Positions 32,994-44,455 are shown, numbered from the stretch's first letter. The stretch: DNA of 64,000 nt from Setomelanomma holmii (GCA_010015745.1 ML978214.1:1-64000), one strand, 5' to 3'. Notes: a model not told the origin generated them from the letters alone. Numbers and translations are program-made.

Positions 32994-33475
32994 GTGACAT
33001 GGTCGGAAGGGTTTCGAGTTTGGAGGATGTGGGCATGAAGACTGAGATGTTTCGGTTTGCGATTGGAGCTGTGCGATTTGGGTGGATATGGATTTGGGGT
33101 GAGGAGGATTGCGTGATGGTTTGAGGGTGCGGGATCGGGGACGTGCAGGCAGTGGTGGAGGAGGAGGAAGAGGAGGTGGCAGAGGAACTGAAGACGTCTT
33201 TGTCAACTCGATATACTGAAAGCTTTCATTCCTGCAAGGAATGTTTCGACAGCTGAGCGGAGGAAACCTGGTAGCATACACACGTGTTTTGTACTCGCAC
33301 CTTCGACACGGAAACACACCCGCTTCCGCGCCTGCATTTCGATCACGCTAGTTCGCGTCTCTAGCGCGATCGCCATCTCCACGCGATTTACCCTTCCATT
33401 TGCGCATTTTGAGCGCTCATCAGCACATCCATCAAAATACGCGTCTCTATCCCTCTACAACTCTCACGACGCGCA
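32994..33475. promoter_or_regulatory. divergent promoter
   Basis: This separates the cyclotransferase-like gene (minus) and the MutY gene (plus). It contains the upstream open, Pro-rich minus frame (to 33317) mentioned for the cyclotransferase-like gene and otherwise no feature. Confidence 0.45.
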
Positions 33476-35466
33476 ATGGCTCCGCGCAAGAAAATCTCTT
33501 CCAAGCCAGTTCCAGCCAAATTCACTTTCTCACCACCAACCACTTCCCCAGCGCCAGCCATCCCGCCCGCACGCGTTCATCATGCGTCGTATCACTACCC
33601 TTTGCTTCTCGATGACAAGAAGTCGTGCGATGCGTTATTGAGCTGGTTTGAGGGCGTGGAGGAAAGCCGGAGTATGCCGTGGCGGAAGAGGTGGATTGAT
33701 CCGAGAGAGTATGAGGGGAGGCATGAGGAGTTGGTAAATGTTCTGGGGAGGAGAGCGTATGAAGTTTGGGTCAGTGAAGTTAGTAAGTGCGCGCGAGATG
33801 GTGTTGGAGATGGGAGATGATGTGTTGGAGGAAGAGATGCGGCGTCACGTGTCAAACGAAAACTTTGGCTTGAACATTAAGGCTGACTATCGACAGTGCT
33901 GCAGCAGACACGCGTTTCGACGGTGATTCCGTACTTCAACAATTGGATCTCAAAGTGGCCGACAGTACAGGATCTGGCTGATGCCGATCACGAAGACGTA
34001 CTTGCAGCATGGAAGGGACTTGGGTACTACTCGCGTGCTACTCGTCTCCATGAAGGCGCGAAAGCCATGATTGCAAAGGCATCTGGCTCATCCTGCCCGC
34101 TTCCTAGCAAAGCAGCGGACCTTCAAGAGTTTCCTGGTATTGGCAGGTATACTGCTGGCGCTGTGTCAAGCATCGCCTTCGGTGAAGCCGAGCCAGTACT
34201 CGATGGGAACGTCGCAAGGGTCCTCAGCCGGCAGCTTGGGCTATATATGGATGCGAAAGACAAGAAAGCTTCCGACATTCTCTGGGAAGAAGCAGATCGT
34301 TTGATCAAACAGGTATCCAGTGTGTTGGACACGAGCACGAGCGCAATACCTGGCCAGTGGAACCAGGCCCTCATGGAGTTAGGCTCCACTATCTGCACGC
34401 CTCGACCACAGTGCACTGATTGTCCGATTCAAGCGACATGCAGGGTCTACCACGAGGGCAAAGTGCTATCTAATAAGCGACAATCGTCAACGGCGATACC
34501 AGATATCGAAGACGCGTGTACCCACTGCGTGTCATTGGATACCGAGGAACTGGTTATTGTGCCAGAAGACGTGGATGACGATGAAGATGTGCAGAAGCCG
34601 GCGAAAAAGAAAAAGGGCAACGCGAAACAGTCGAATACGCTTTCTTCGTACTTTGCTATCGGTACGCCTAGCACGAACTCGAATGTGGAGACCGAAGATG
34701 AGCAAGACACAAGCTCTGTCAACCCGAAGAAGCGAAAGGCTGCTGCTTCTGATTCAGATATGTTGGCAAAGTCGAAGTCAATTCACGCTTACTGCGCTCT
34801 CTTCCCGAAGAAGGTAGCCAAGAAGAAGGCTACCGAAGAGCAATCAGTCGTATGCTTGATCGAGCTGCTCTCGAATGGCAACAGCAAGTGGCTGATCGAG
34901 CAGAGGCCTGCGAAGGTATGCCGGACTACCCATCTTGATGATTGTGCTAATCGTGTAGGGCCTACTCGCATCACTATGGTACGTAGCATCCACGATTCGA
35001 CAGCAGATTACCATGCAACCATGTCGGACACTGCCCCCTTCGGCTATGCTTGCAGGATCCAGCAACGATAAGCTACACTTTCGGCTTTTCTTATCTCAAC
35101 CATTGGTTACCCGCTGACTGTGCCACTAGGCAGTTCCCGCAGAGCACGCAGTCTACACCTACAACCACTCCCGCTCAACGCAAAGCCTCGGCTCTGAAGT
35201 TCATGTCAAGCCTCAACCTTGGCAGCTTCGACATGAGCAAAGTACGTTATGTCGCGGCTTTTGATCCATTGGTGCATGTCTTCACTCACATACGTCTGAC
35301 CATGTTCGCCTATCATTTCCGCGTCTCGTGCGATAAGCTCGAGGATGTCGCACTTGTGCACGCCGGCCCGCCTGCCAGGAAATGGATCGAAAACGATGCA
35401 ATGGACCAGCAAACATTGTCCACCGGCATGCGCAGATGCTGGGACCTCGTCGCAAAGACAATCTGA
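33476..35466 (+). CDS. A/G-specific adenine DNA glycosylase (MutY/MUTYH)
   Basis: Four exons: 33476-33782, 33897-34915, 34959-34978 and 35130-35466, with introns of 114, 43 and 151 nt (560 aa). Exon 1 gives LLSWFEGVEESRSMPWRKRW. Splicing restores WVSEVMLQQTRVSTVIPYF. The helix-hairpin-helix is LQEFPGIGRYTAGAVSSIAF, the catalytic Asp lies in VLDGNVARVL, and the 4Fe-4S cluster is C-x6-C-x2-C-x5-C in CTPRPQCTDCPIQATC. A Lys/acid-rich linker (about residues 310-390) precedes the Nudix-like 8-oxoG recognition domain (RPAKGLLASLW, then HVFTHIRLTMFAYHF and GMRRCWDLV). The enzyme removes A mispaired with 8-oxoguanine in the nucleus and mitochondria. The 20-nt third exon is short but is required by the family sequence. 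Intact. Confidence 0.93.
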
Positions 35467-35900
35467 TGACTTGTCAGTACCGCGCTCGGTCGCAGGTACA
35501 GTACACACGCGTCCCACGTCCCCACGTACCCGTTATCTCTCTCCAAGTAGATACACCACTTGGCGCCCGCGCTCCGCCTCCTTGGCGGGCTCCACTCTTC
35601 CCTCCGAGTCCGGGGAACACTGTATGATAAGGGAACATGGACGTTACCTCGCTATACCAGACGTGGTGTTGTGATCCTTCCCATGGCTGTCGTGTAGCGC
35701 AGGCATGGCCTTCATTGGACGGGGAGTGCGCCCTGCGTATCGAAGTACCAAGTTAGATGTTGCCAACATGCTGGGCGGCCTAGGCCCGAACGCGTGGATA
35801 AGACAAGTGTACTCTGATATAAGCGCGACGTTGCGTTGGGTACATGGGATTGCTCTGCGCGCATTATAGTTTTGATACTTCGCGACTCTACGATCAAAGC
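35467..35900. promoter_or_regulatory. intergenic, promoter of the ammonium transporter gene
   Basis: About 430 bp. The next gene's frame is open upstream to an ATG at 35844, but 35901 fits family N-termini better. I looked for clusters of GATA sites (AreA/NIT2 type), which would suit an ammonium transporter, and see only scattered GATA such as near 35813. Confidence 0.4.
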
Positions 35901-37476
35901 ATGGCGGAATTACTAGCGCCTACCCCAATCACGGAGTGGCCGGAATACAGTGTTAATCCCAATGGCGGGGATGTTATGACACAGGACCTGAATGCGCTCT
36001 ATGACAAGGGCGATCTTTGCTGGCTGCTCGTCAGCTCGGTATTGTGCTGGTGAGTAGCCCGCGCAAATCGTTGGGCAAGAGTTGACGTCGCCTAGGCAGA
36101 TTACTCCAGCAATTGGCTTCCTTTACGCTGGCATGCATCAAAGAAAGTCTGCTTTGACTATGATCTTTCAGTCGCTCTTCTGCGCGTGTGCTGTCGGCAT
36201 ACAATTTTAGATCTACGGATATTCGCTTTACCAATCACATACTACCGGTCCCTTCATCGGAGACCTGTCAAAAGCTGGCCTTCAGAACACACTCGCAGCA
36301 CTTTCACTCGCAAACAGCGATATTCCAGATATCCTGTATGCCTGCTTCGGCTTCACATTCGTCACGGCGACCGCCATGATTTTGGCCGGAGCCATGCTTG
36401 AGCGCGGCCGCTTATGGCCTTCGATGCTCTTCCTGCTCTGCTGGACCACATTTGTGTACTATGTCCTCGCCTACTTTGAGTGGAATCCTAGCGGCTGGTT
36501 GTACAAGTTGGGCGTCTACGACTTTGCGGGATCGGGTCCTGTGCACATTGCTTCCGGATTTTCGGCATTGGCCTGGGCAGTCATGTTGGGTCCGCGTGCT
36601 AATCCGCACAAGGGGTCGTATCATCCCAAGATTCCGCATTTCAAGCCTCATAATCCGTTTCTTGTGGGGTTGGGCACGATCTTGATTTGGTTTGGATGGT
36701 ATGCCTTCAATGGTGAGTTCAATTATAGGTGCAGTATGACGTCTGAGCATGTACTAACTTCGACAGGCGCATCCACTGCTAATCTCTCAATCCGTTCCAT
36801 TTATGTCGCATGCAACACCAATCTGGCTGCGTGCGGTGGCGGCATAGCCTAGGTCCTCCTCGAGTACGCCTTTACCCGCAAATTCTCTATCATTGGATTC
36901 TGTAGCGGCATCATCTCCGGATTGGTCGGCATAACTCCCGCAGCAGGTTTCGTGCCCATCTACGTCGCTTCTCTGGTCGGTGCGCTGACCGCATGCGCCT
37001 CATTTTTCACCGTCAAGTACAAGTATCTTCTGAGGATTGATGAAGGCCTCGACATCTTCGCCATCCACGGTGTCGGCGGCTTCGTCGGCGACATTCTCAC
37101 CGGCTTCTTTGCAGCCGATTACGTCCCTGCCATGGACGGCGTGAGCAACACGTACGCAGGCGGTTGGTGGAACCGCAATTGGGTGCAAATGGGATACCAA
37201 CTTGCAGCCGCGACGACGTGCGCTGCATGGTCATTTGTTGTTTCCATCGTCCTGCTCTTCATCATTGATAAGATCCCCAGATGCCACATCTGCGCCACAG
37301 AAGATGATGAGCTCCAGGGTTTGGATTACGAGTACTTCCATGATGTTGAGGGAGATATGATGGTTCTGAATGGTTATGGGGCTGCTACGCCAGGCATGAC
37401 CAGAAGTGGTGTCGTGAGTGATGCACCGAGCCATGAGGGTGTCGAAGTGCCGATTGCATCAGAGAAACGAGATTGA
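35901..37476 (+). pseudogene. Amt/Mep ammonium transporter with two in-frame UAG codons
   Basis: Exons 35901-36049, 36096-36712 and 36767-37476 sum to 492 codons in one frame. Introns are 46 and 54 nt. Landmarks are CWQITPAIGFLYAGMHQRKS, IYGYSL, TTGPFIGDLSKAGLQ, FVTATAMILAGAMLERGR, YDFAGSGPVHIASGFSALAW with the first pore His, FGWYAFNGAST, FCSGIISGLVGITPAAGFV and DIFAIHGVGGFVGDILTGFF with the second pore His, then a cytosolic tail. The frame is interrupted by TAG at 36208-36210 (QF-stop-IYGYSL) and TAG at 36850-36852 (GGIA-stop-VLLEY). In relatives the second site is a conserved Trp; the first is an aromatic or aliphatic residue. No intron removes either codon without loss of conserved sequence. 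The protein would import ammonium at the plasma membrane if both codons were read through, edited or sequencing errors; otherwise this is a pseudogene. Confidence 0.85.
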
Positions 37477-37956
37477 GGTTGTGGTTTGGTGTGATTATGG
37501 TGACGTCGAATCACAACACGCGGTCGCAAGGGAGTTCAAGCCACCAGAACTCGACGATCTCTGAACCTCCGCATCGCGATCTCAGAGATCGCGCGCTCGA
37601 GTCAATTCTCATGCCATATTTAACTATCTTGCAGTTTATGTTATCTCTTCAACGCCTGTAGGATTCACAAGCAACAACAACAAGAACTGTTCCAAGAACA
37701 TTGGCCATACAATTGTCCCGATTTAGCCACCAGACTTCTGTCCCGTGCCAACGCGCTTCAGGAACCGTCTTCATTTCAGTGCCGATGGCTAAACTTCATC
37801 TGGTCAATGACACAGACGCGAAGATGCCGCGGCTGCCTGCAAGGTACCGATTCCATCAGTTAATAAATCCAATCGCGAGGCTGTCACACCTGCCGTACTC
37901 ACTTGACTTGATTGACTGGTCGCATCGCCGCGCGCAACACAACACAACGGTCAAAG

Positions 37957-38801
37957 ATGAAGTTCATCGCAAGTATCGCCACCCTCATCGCCAGCGCGGC
38001 CGCAGCCGCAGACCCACAAATTACCCCACGCGCTGAACTCGCACCCCGGCAGAACAGCGGCCCTGCGTTCTTGGGGTACATCAGTGCTGCGACGTGTATG
38101 TCCTACCCTTTCATCTCAACATTCACCAGCACTACATCCACCTCTCCTCTACCAACTCACCTCCTCTTTCATGCACGCCACCACTCACACAATGCCCACA
38201 ACATAGTCTCCGACGCCCGCTCCTGCGACTATCCCGCAATCCTCTCGCGGTTTGGCTCGCTCGCGCAATGCTGCGCGTCCAGCAGTTGCGTCTTCTGGTC
38301 CTCATGTTCGGCTGGGACACTGTTCTCTAGCCAGACAAGTCTGTTTTGTGATCAAGGGTACTGCAATACTGCTGTATTGGTGAAGACGGTTGGCGCATCT
38401 AGTGGGCAGAATTATCTGGGTTGTTGGGCGACGAGTTTGGGCCAGAGCGCGTTTACGGTTGTGGCGGATATTGGTAGTGGTGAGTTTATCTCCGGGTTTG
38501 AGATGGGGAGAAGGGGGTTGAAGGGTTGAGGGAATGGGAAGAGGGTGAAGGAATCAATGCTGACAGTATAATAGCGCCGGTTGGCCAAGTCACGAGTGCG
38601 AGGTCAGGAAGTGCGGCGTCCAGCGCGAGACAGACGTCGGGAGCTTCTTCAGCTACGCGATCGACTTCTGCTGCTGGAATTGGAAGCGCGACTCAATCTG
38701 CTACTGGGGCTGCGCAATCGACTGGCTCCGCGAGCCACAACGCCGTGAAGCCAATCGCAGGGGCATTGAGAATGGTCGCCATGCTGTTCGGATTGCTATG
38801 A
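37957..38801 (+). CDS. Cys-rich GPI-anchor-type cell-wall protein
   Basis: Three exons: 37957-38095, 38207-38479 and 38575-38801, with introns of 111 and 95 nt (212 aa). Signal peptide: MKFIASIATLIASAAAAADP, followed by a likely processing site (LAPRQNSGP). The mature part has paired Cys (SCDYPAIL, AQCCASSSCVFW, SSCSAG, FCDQGYCNTA, LGCWATSL). It ends in a Ser/Ala/Thr-rich stalk and a terminal hydrophobic segment (IAGALRMVAMLFGLL) suited to GPI attachment. I know no named domain; the Cys spacing is not a classic CFEM. Probably a cell-surface protein of unknown role. The splice joins are in frame. Confidence 0.7.
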
Positions 38802-39399
38802 TTGAAGTGCGGTGAGGTAGCTAGATCTGAAGGATGATGACGAGAATAATGCAGGTATGAAGTTTCATGGTACGTCGGTGAAATCGGAGGAGAAAGTACG
38901 TATTGTGCTGTGAGAACTAGCATTAGTTGTAAGCACTATTGTCAAGTGTATTTTTCACTGCGCGCTGACCGGCTATGAGACGACGCAAATCGTTGAGGAA
39001 ATAAAACGACACCAAGCCCTCGAGACCATTCGGTAAGTTCTACCTCCCGGAATGCTCGTTGAGCGAACTTCGTACCACCTTCCTCGATGACAAAAGGAGA
39101 ACTGAAGAAAGATATGGTCGGAGTGTAATTTTGTCCGACTTATCAGTCGTGGTGAGGGGATACGCCCCACTCGGCCTTCGGAGAGTCCGACATTGGTGAT
39201 GTATTGAGCTGCTTGCCTAAAGTAATCAAGGCGATCGTACCTAACGTTATACATGCAACCTACCTAGACGACCATTCTGCTGGGTACCTATATATAGCGC
39301 CTCCACACCTTGATCGCCGAGTGCGCAAAGCACATCTGCACGCCACAACTCTCCAACTTCTCCAATCGACAACTTCAGAATAGCCCAATCCAATTTACA
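38802..39399. promoter_or_regulatory. intergenic, promoter of the NmrA-like gene
   Basis: About 600 bp. A TATATATA box lies near 39288-39296, roughly 105 bp before the ATG at 39400, followed by pyrimidine-rich leader sequence (CTCTCCAACTTCTCC). Nothing else is recognised. Confidence 0.5.
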
Positions 39400-40308
39400 A
39401 TGTCCACACCAGTCCTCATCTTCGGACCCACAGGCGGCGTAGGCTCAGCTGCAGCTCTCAAAGCCCATGAGCTCGGCGCACACGTCTACCTCGCCATGCG
39501 CGACCCAAACAAGTCCATCCCCGGCATCAGCAACCCACAAGACGGGTACACCAGGATCCAAGCCGATCTCTCAGATCCAGCGTCCCTTACATCCGCCGTG
39601 AAAACCTCGGGCGCAAAAGCCGCATTCCTCTATGTCGTCCACCAAAGTCCTGATAGCATGGCCTCATCCTTTTCCGCGCTCAAAGAGGCTGGCGTGGAGT
39701 ACGTGGTACTCCTGAGCAGCGTGACCGTCCACGGCGATGCATCCGACCCCAAAAATCATGAAAACTTCATCGCGGGCGTACATGCTAAGACTGAAGTTGC
39801 TCTGCGCGATTCTGGCCTTGCGTATACTGCTATTCGCCCTGCGCAATTCGCGACTAATATCCTCTGGAACCAGAAGGATATTAAGGCCGGACACGTCGAC
39901 TTGCTGTACCCAGATATCAAGTTTGATTACATCACGCCGCGCGACATGGGCATCGTTTCAGCCACCGTGCTCGTCCAACGGCCGAAAGGCCTCCCAGATA
40001 ACGCGATTGTGCTGTGCGGTCCTCAATTGATAAGCCAGCGCGAGGCACACGGAGTCATTGGGAAGGTACTTGGGAAAGAAATTGTGGTGAACGACTTGAG
40101 TGAAGAGCAGTGGAGGGAAAAGATGAGCCACATGCCTGGGCCAATCTTGGACACGTTGGTTAACGGGATGAGGGAGCATGCTGCGGGGAAGGGATTGATT
40201 GATGAGGAGGGTTATAGGAAAGCGGTGGAGAATTTGAAGGAATGGACAGGTGGGGAGGGGTTGGGGTTTGAAGGGTGGGTTAGGGAGAATGGGGGGCTTT
40301 TCGAGTGA
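39400..40308 (+). CDS. NmrA-like NAD(P)-binding protein
   Basis: Single exon, 302 aa. The N-terminal Rossmann motif is VLIFGPTGGVGSAAALKAHE, then YLAMRDPNKSI and IQADLSDPASLTSAV. The strand EYVVLLSSVTVHG and TEVALRDSGLAYTAIRPAQF follow the usual NmrA/quinone-oxidoreductase-2-like pattern of atypical SDRs. There is no leader, so it is cytosolic. Many fungal genomes hold dozens of such proteins, acting as redox-cofactor-sensing regulators or reductases; the substrate cannot be told. It is not closely similar by eye to the NmrA-like gene at 14.7-15.7 kb. Intact. Confidence 0.85.
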   Translation: MSTPVLIFGPTGGVGSAAALKAHELGAHVYLAMRDPNKSIPGISNPQDGYTRIQADLSDPASLTSAVKTSGAKAAFLYVVHQSPDSMASSFSALKEAGVEYVVLLSSVTVHGDASDPKNHENFIAGVHAKTEVALRDSGLAYTAIRPAQFATNILWNQKDIKAGHVDLLYPDIKFDYITPRDMGIVSATVLVQRPKGLPDNAIVLCGPQLISQREAHGVIGKVLGKEIVVNDLSEEQWREKMSHMPGPILDTLVNGMREHAAGKGLIDEEGYRKAVENLKEWTGGEGLGFEGWVRENGGLFE

Positions 40309-40595
40309 TGGGATGTGCGATGACGCAGCAGTTAGTGGGCTTGCCAGGCAAGTCCAATAGAAACCGTGCTGTGCTGGTCGATCGATCTCGTTAAATATCG
40401 CCATCAGAATAGGACTAGTGTAGCAGTTTTGCGTAACGCTTGTTGGCGGCTTGTGAGGATACTGCATCTTGATGTGACCCACCTAGGACTCGTTCAAACA
40501 TCCTATCGACACTATCCTTAGATGCTGAAATTGCTCGGACTTCTGTTATAGAAGCAGGGACAAAAGCACATATGTTCTTGTAATGTAGGAATGGT

Positions 40596-43038
40596 TTAGT
40601 GAGTAAAGTCTCTAGGAGTGCGAACATTCCGCAAGTCATGATCCGATATGATCAAATGCAAGAACTGGCAGGCTACCCATAGTCCTGTTAACCCGCAGAT
40701 ACTACCAGGAGCTTCGACCCACACTGTGCTTTCGTACCAAGCAGCATTGATTTCGACGGGCCGGACCATGTGTTGCGGTATAGCTGTGTTGATATGAGCC
40801 GAAATTAGAGTATAGTGGGACGTAGCTAGCAGCTTAGTCGCAGGTCTGTAAGGTTTTTCCGATGCCACGCTGTTTGAGAGCAAGATCCGCATTGTTGTGT
40901 CTCGTTCACGGGCAAGTCCGACAGCCGACGGACTGAAAAGATGAGATTTCGAGCCTGAAACACGCGCATCTACGTTGACCCGCTTGTCTTGGGCGAGCAA
41001 GTAAGTCACTCGATAGCCACCAGGCTGATATCCTGACACAGCGTTGTGAAGAGCAGTCTGCCCTTGGTGATTGACAAGGTTAATATCAAGCTCCTTCGAT
41101 CCGAGGAGGACTTCGACTGTCCTGCTGAGGCCTTGTGCCGCTGCTTTATGTAAAAGTGCTTCGCCTGTCCGATCCCTTGCGTTGATCGAGAAACCTGGGT
41201 ACCTGAGCAGCATTTTCACCGTATTTGGGTCGTCAGTTCCTGGCGCACTATCCATGACCTTCGAGTCGCACATGTTGAGTGTGTTGTCATGGTGTAACAA
41301 GAGTCTCGCAATAGGCCAATTTAGTCTCCAAGCAGCCGTTTGAAGGCATGACTGCACATCATAGAAGGTGATCAAAGACGTGGTACGTGAATAGTTGAGC
41401 AGAAGGATGACGATGTCTCGATGTCCATATTGACATGCAAGCTGTAATAATGACGCACCGGATCGATTCAAGATTTTAACGTTGACTGGGGGATGCTCCA
41501 ACATGATGTCTACGACTTGTGCTCGTCCGTAGTAGACTGCAACCTGTAGGGCAGTCATTCCAGATGTGTCCTTGGAGTTCGTGAGGACTTCTCCTTGGTT
41601 CAAAAGTAGCGCCACAGCATGAGCGTGTCCGCATCGCGCAGCTATATGTAGAGCAGAAGATCTTCTAGAGCTCTTTTCTTTCTGTTCTCGGAGATGCTCG
41701 ACTGGATGCTGCGAATGTCGGAGCAGTAGAGTAAGTATATCAATATCTCCAGATGCCGCAGCTCTCTGTAGTGCCGTGTGTCGATTGTCATCTCGTTCAT
41801 GTATGTCGATTTCCTTGGAGTTCAAGAGCTCTTGAGTATGTCTATTCGTCCCTTTGATGCCGCGAGGTGTAGCATGTTGCATCCGTGACCGGACAGTCGC
41901 ATATTGGGATCAACTTTACCACTATCAAGTATGTATTTGAAAATGGAGGTGCGCTCTTATGCTATGATTCCATATACCGCTTGAACGCCATTTGATCTGA
42001 ACCATTCGCGATTGATGAAGGTATATGCAAGAAGAACGCGGAGTATTCCTTCCTCTCCATGGGTAGAAGCTGTTTGAAATATAGTCCGAGCTGCCTGTGC
42101 GACGAAATCGTCCCCAAAATGATGAATCACGTCCTCGAAGATCGCAGTCTGACCGGTTTGAATCAGAGTGACTAACGCGGCAGGTCCTAAGGTTGCATCG
42201 GAATTGATCAGCAACGCAACTAAGGATCGATTTTGGTCCACGATCGCCTCGTCCAAGGGTGTTCGGCCTTTGTGATTCCGAACTTCCAACGGCGCTCGAA
42301 GAGCAAGGAGAAATTGGACCATATCGCTTTGATTAGCTTTAGTGGCACAGTGTAAGGCTGTTGAGCCATCATCGGCCTGAGCACCAAGCTTGGCACCGAG
42401 CCAATATCTTGGATGTGTGATGTGGAAGGAGGAATGAAGGACTGAGTTGATTGTGTAGCTATGAACGAGGGAAGCTATATATACGTGTACAACGAGAGAG
42501 TGTAGGAATAGCCCTGCTAGCGTGCAACACAATACGCGAGGCGAACGAGACTGATGTTGCCAGCACTTGCCGCTTGTACAAGAGTTAAGGAACTATGTGG
42601 CGATACTTGGCCCTCGATCAGCTCGGTGGGTGGCTGTAAAGATAGAAGTGTGTTTGCTTGGTCTTCATGCCGTTTCCACTTAGGAGCCTTGGCCTCAACT
42701 GAATGATTGGCATGACTCTTACACAGATGCTGCCGAACGTTGTCTTTGCGTGTAGCTTTGAATACGCAACCGTCAATGATGCACGGGTATTGTTTCTGGC
42801 CAAGGCGATGTCGAAACTGCACATGACGATTTAAGTCGGATCGGAGTGCGAACTTCTGGCTGCAAGCTGAACATGAGAAAGGCTTCGTGTGCATTTTAAG
42901 GTGTTGGCTACAGCTGTATGTCAGTCGAGCATAATTAATCATCCATACGACCCAACACTCTAGCACTCACTTATATTGACCTAGCGAGGCGAAGGATTTC
43001 GGGCACTTGGCGCACTGATGTCTCTCAGTCAAAGCCAT
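40596..43038 (-). pseudogene. C2H2 zinc-finger/ankyrin-repeat gene, left copy, broken
   Basis: Exon 1 is 43038-42971 (68 nt), then introns 42970-42908 (63 nt) and 42535-42408 (128 nt). Three C2H2 fingers open the protein: CAKCPKSFASLGQYN plus QHLKMH (split by intron 1), CSACSQKFALRSDLNRHVQF followed by RH, and a C-x4-C finger containing IDGCVFKATRKDNVRQH. Ankyrin repeats follow, e.g. DDGSTALHCATKANQSDMVQ and NHKGRTPLDEAIVDQN. The frame meets TAA at 41957-41959 (GIIA-stop-ERTSIF) and continues in frame through GHGCNMLHLAASKGRIDILK. There it loses one base at about 41833-41835, and resumes as ELLNSKEIDIHERDDNRHTALQ, with further ankyrin repeats to 40596. Fingers plus ankyrins suggest a nuclear or DNA/RNA-binding role with protein-binding repeats. 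The nonsense codon and frameshift argue for inactivation. It is paralogous to the gene at 63403. Confidence 0.8.
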
Positions 43039-43750
43039 CGCGGATGTGAAATGATGTTGTTTGAACACCATGACGGTGCGTTGTCGAAAGCAAGCATCAC
43101 AACCGACAGTCGCGACACAATGCTTGCAAGCTATCGCCAAGCCAGCAAGAAGGCTTCGAAGGTATCCTCATATCTTGTCTTGCGGGTGCCTGTGATTTGT
43201 GTCAGGAGTGAAGCGTCAGAAGTTAGCCAAGGAGGCAGACTTCAGCCAATTGCAGGTACGGACGGTCGCCCTTTTGATAGGTCGCATCTCATTCGTCGTT
43301 GACGCAGCCACACCGCCTACCTAGTTTCCTGCTGTCGTTCCGACCATCGACCTTGACAACCTACTTTCGTCCTCTCCCAAGCTCTCACACGGAAATCTGT
43401 TTACAATTCTACCAACACCGCTTCGTCGCCTGATCGCGCTGCCTTAACTACCCGGTGTTCGAACGAAATCACCACCCGACAAACCTCCAGAAAGACCTTC
43501 AACAATGATCCCCGCAAATACGGCAGAGACAGCGCGTACGTGGAATTGCGATGGCTCCCAAATTCCGACTGTGGGAGACAGGAGTCATGCATTAGCCTCA
43601 GCCACGTACCCTCTGCATCAGGCTCAGCCACAGGACACTGACTGGACGCCAAGGTAATGTTTTTTAACATGTTGCAGTTATGCCTTCCGAGCCTGGCAAC
43701 GACCGGCAGATCGAAAATATGAGGAAGCTCGGCCGGGCTCGGAATGTCAC
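43039..43750. promoter_or_regulatory. head-to-head promoter of the left zinc-finger pair
   Basis: This divergent gap separates the C2H2-ankyrin gene (minus) from the dual-C2H2 gene (plus). An ATG at 43505 starts a short frame (MIPANTAETA) that reaches GTACGT, a possible donor site, so a first exon of the dual-finger gene may lie here. I could not find a join that keeps frame with confidence. Confidence 0.45.
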
Positions 43751-44455
43751 GTGCGCCCATTCCGCCTGGTTCGTTCACCGATCCTGGCACCACGATCTGG
43801 AAGCCTGAGCACCCTCGCTATCCCACGCCTCGATGTCGCGCTTCAGTTAGAGGCGCAGGATGCTGCCGCCGCCGCTGTCGTGGCTTGCGATCCCTCACTC
43901 AACATTCTGTCATCCAGACAGGAGAGTCGGATTCAGGGCGACCTTCCGTCTGACATAGAGTCGAATGGCACCCTTGGCGCTGGCTTGAGCAAGGGTCAGA
44001 AGTCAATCCACAATCAATTCATCATGGGTGCCACCGATTGGACGTTCTGGGACGACCAAGATGTCTTCGCTGCAATATCGCCGCTGAACCTGTCTATGGT
44101 CACAAACGTGCCTATGTCTACACCCTCAGCGACATTCGCCGGTGACTTCAGTGCTTCAATCTATCCGGCCACTGATCCCGTCAGTCCTGCTCCAGGTCAT
44201 TCCATCCTGATCGCGCCTCATCCTCAACCTACGAGTCTTAGTGTCTCCACCAGCCAGCACCATATTGAGGCTCGCATCCCTTGCGGCTTTCCTGGATGTA
44301 ACAGTACCTTTCGCCGCGTGGGTGACTGTCGTCGCCACATGGGTAAGCACCAGGCTCCGACCTTTAGGTGCATCACTGTGGACTGCGACAAGACGTTCTA
44401 CCGTGTTGACAAAGTGCGTGACCACTTGCGACAGGGTCATGGTATCCTGCTGTGA
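43751..44455 (+). CDS. dual C2H2 zinc-finger protein, left copy; 5' end unresolved
   Basis: The main exon is open from about 43751 to TGA at 44455. The first codon of the frame is GTG, and the first ATG is at 44024, in FIMGATDWTFWDDQD. Two C-terminal fingers are clear: CGFPGCNSTFRRVGDCRRHM followed by GKH, and CITVDCDKTFYRVDKVRDHL followed by RQGH. The N-terminal part is acidic and Ser/Pro-rich like an activation region. The last finger lies within about four residues of the C-terminus, a trait shared with the two other copies at 61.5 and 62.1 kb. Probably a small DNA-binding regulator. A spliced upstream exon is likely; otherwise the gene has lost its start. Confidence 0.65.
   Translation: MRPFRLVRSPILAPRSGSLSTLAIPRLDVALQLEAQDAAAAAVVACDPSLNILSSRQESRIQGDLPSDIESNGTLGAGLSKGQKSIHNQFIMGATDWTFWDDQDVFAAISPLNLSMVTNVPMSTPSATFAGDFSASIYPATDPVSPAPGHSILIAPHPQPTSLSVSTSQHHIEARIPCGFPGCNSTFRRVGDCRRHMGKHQAPTFRCITVDCDKTFYRVDKVRDHLRQGHGILL

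Noticed and set aside
36170..36210. Intron ending at TTTTAG 36210 to remove the first UAG of the transporter
   Set aside because: The only donors leave 25-40 nt and would delete conserved membrane-helix residues that align without a gap to relatives.
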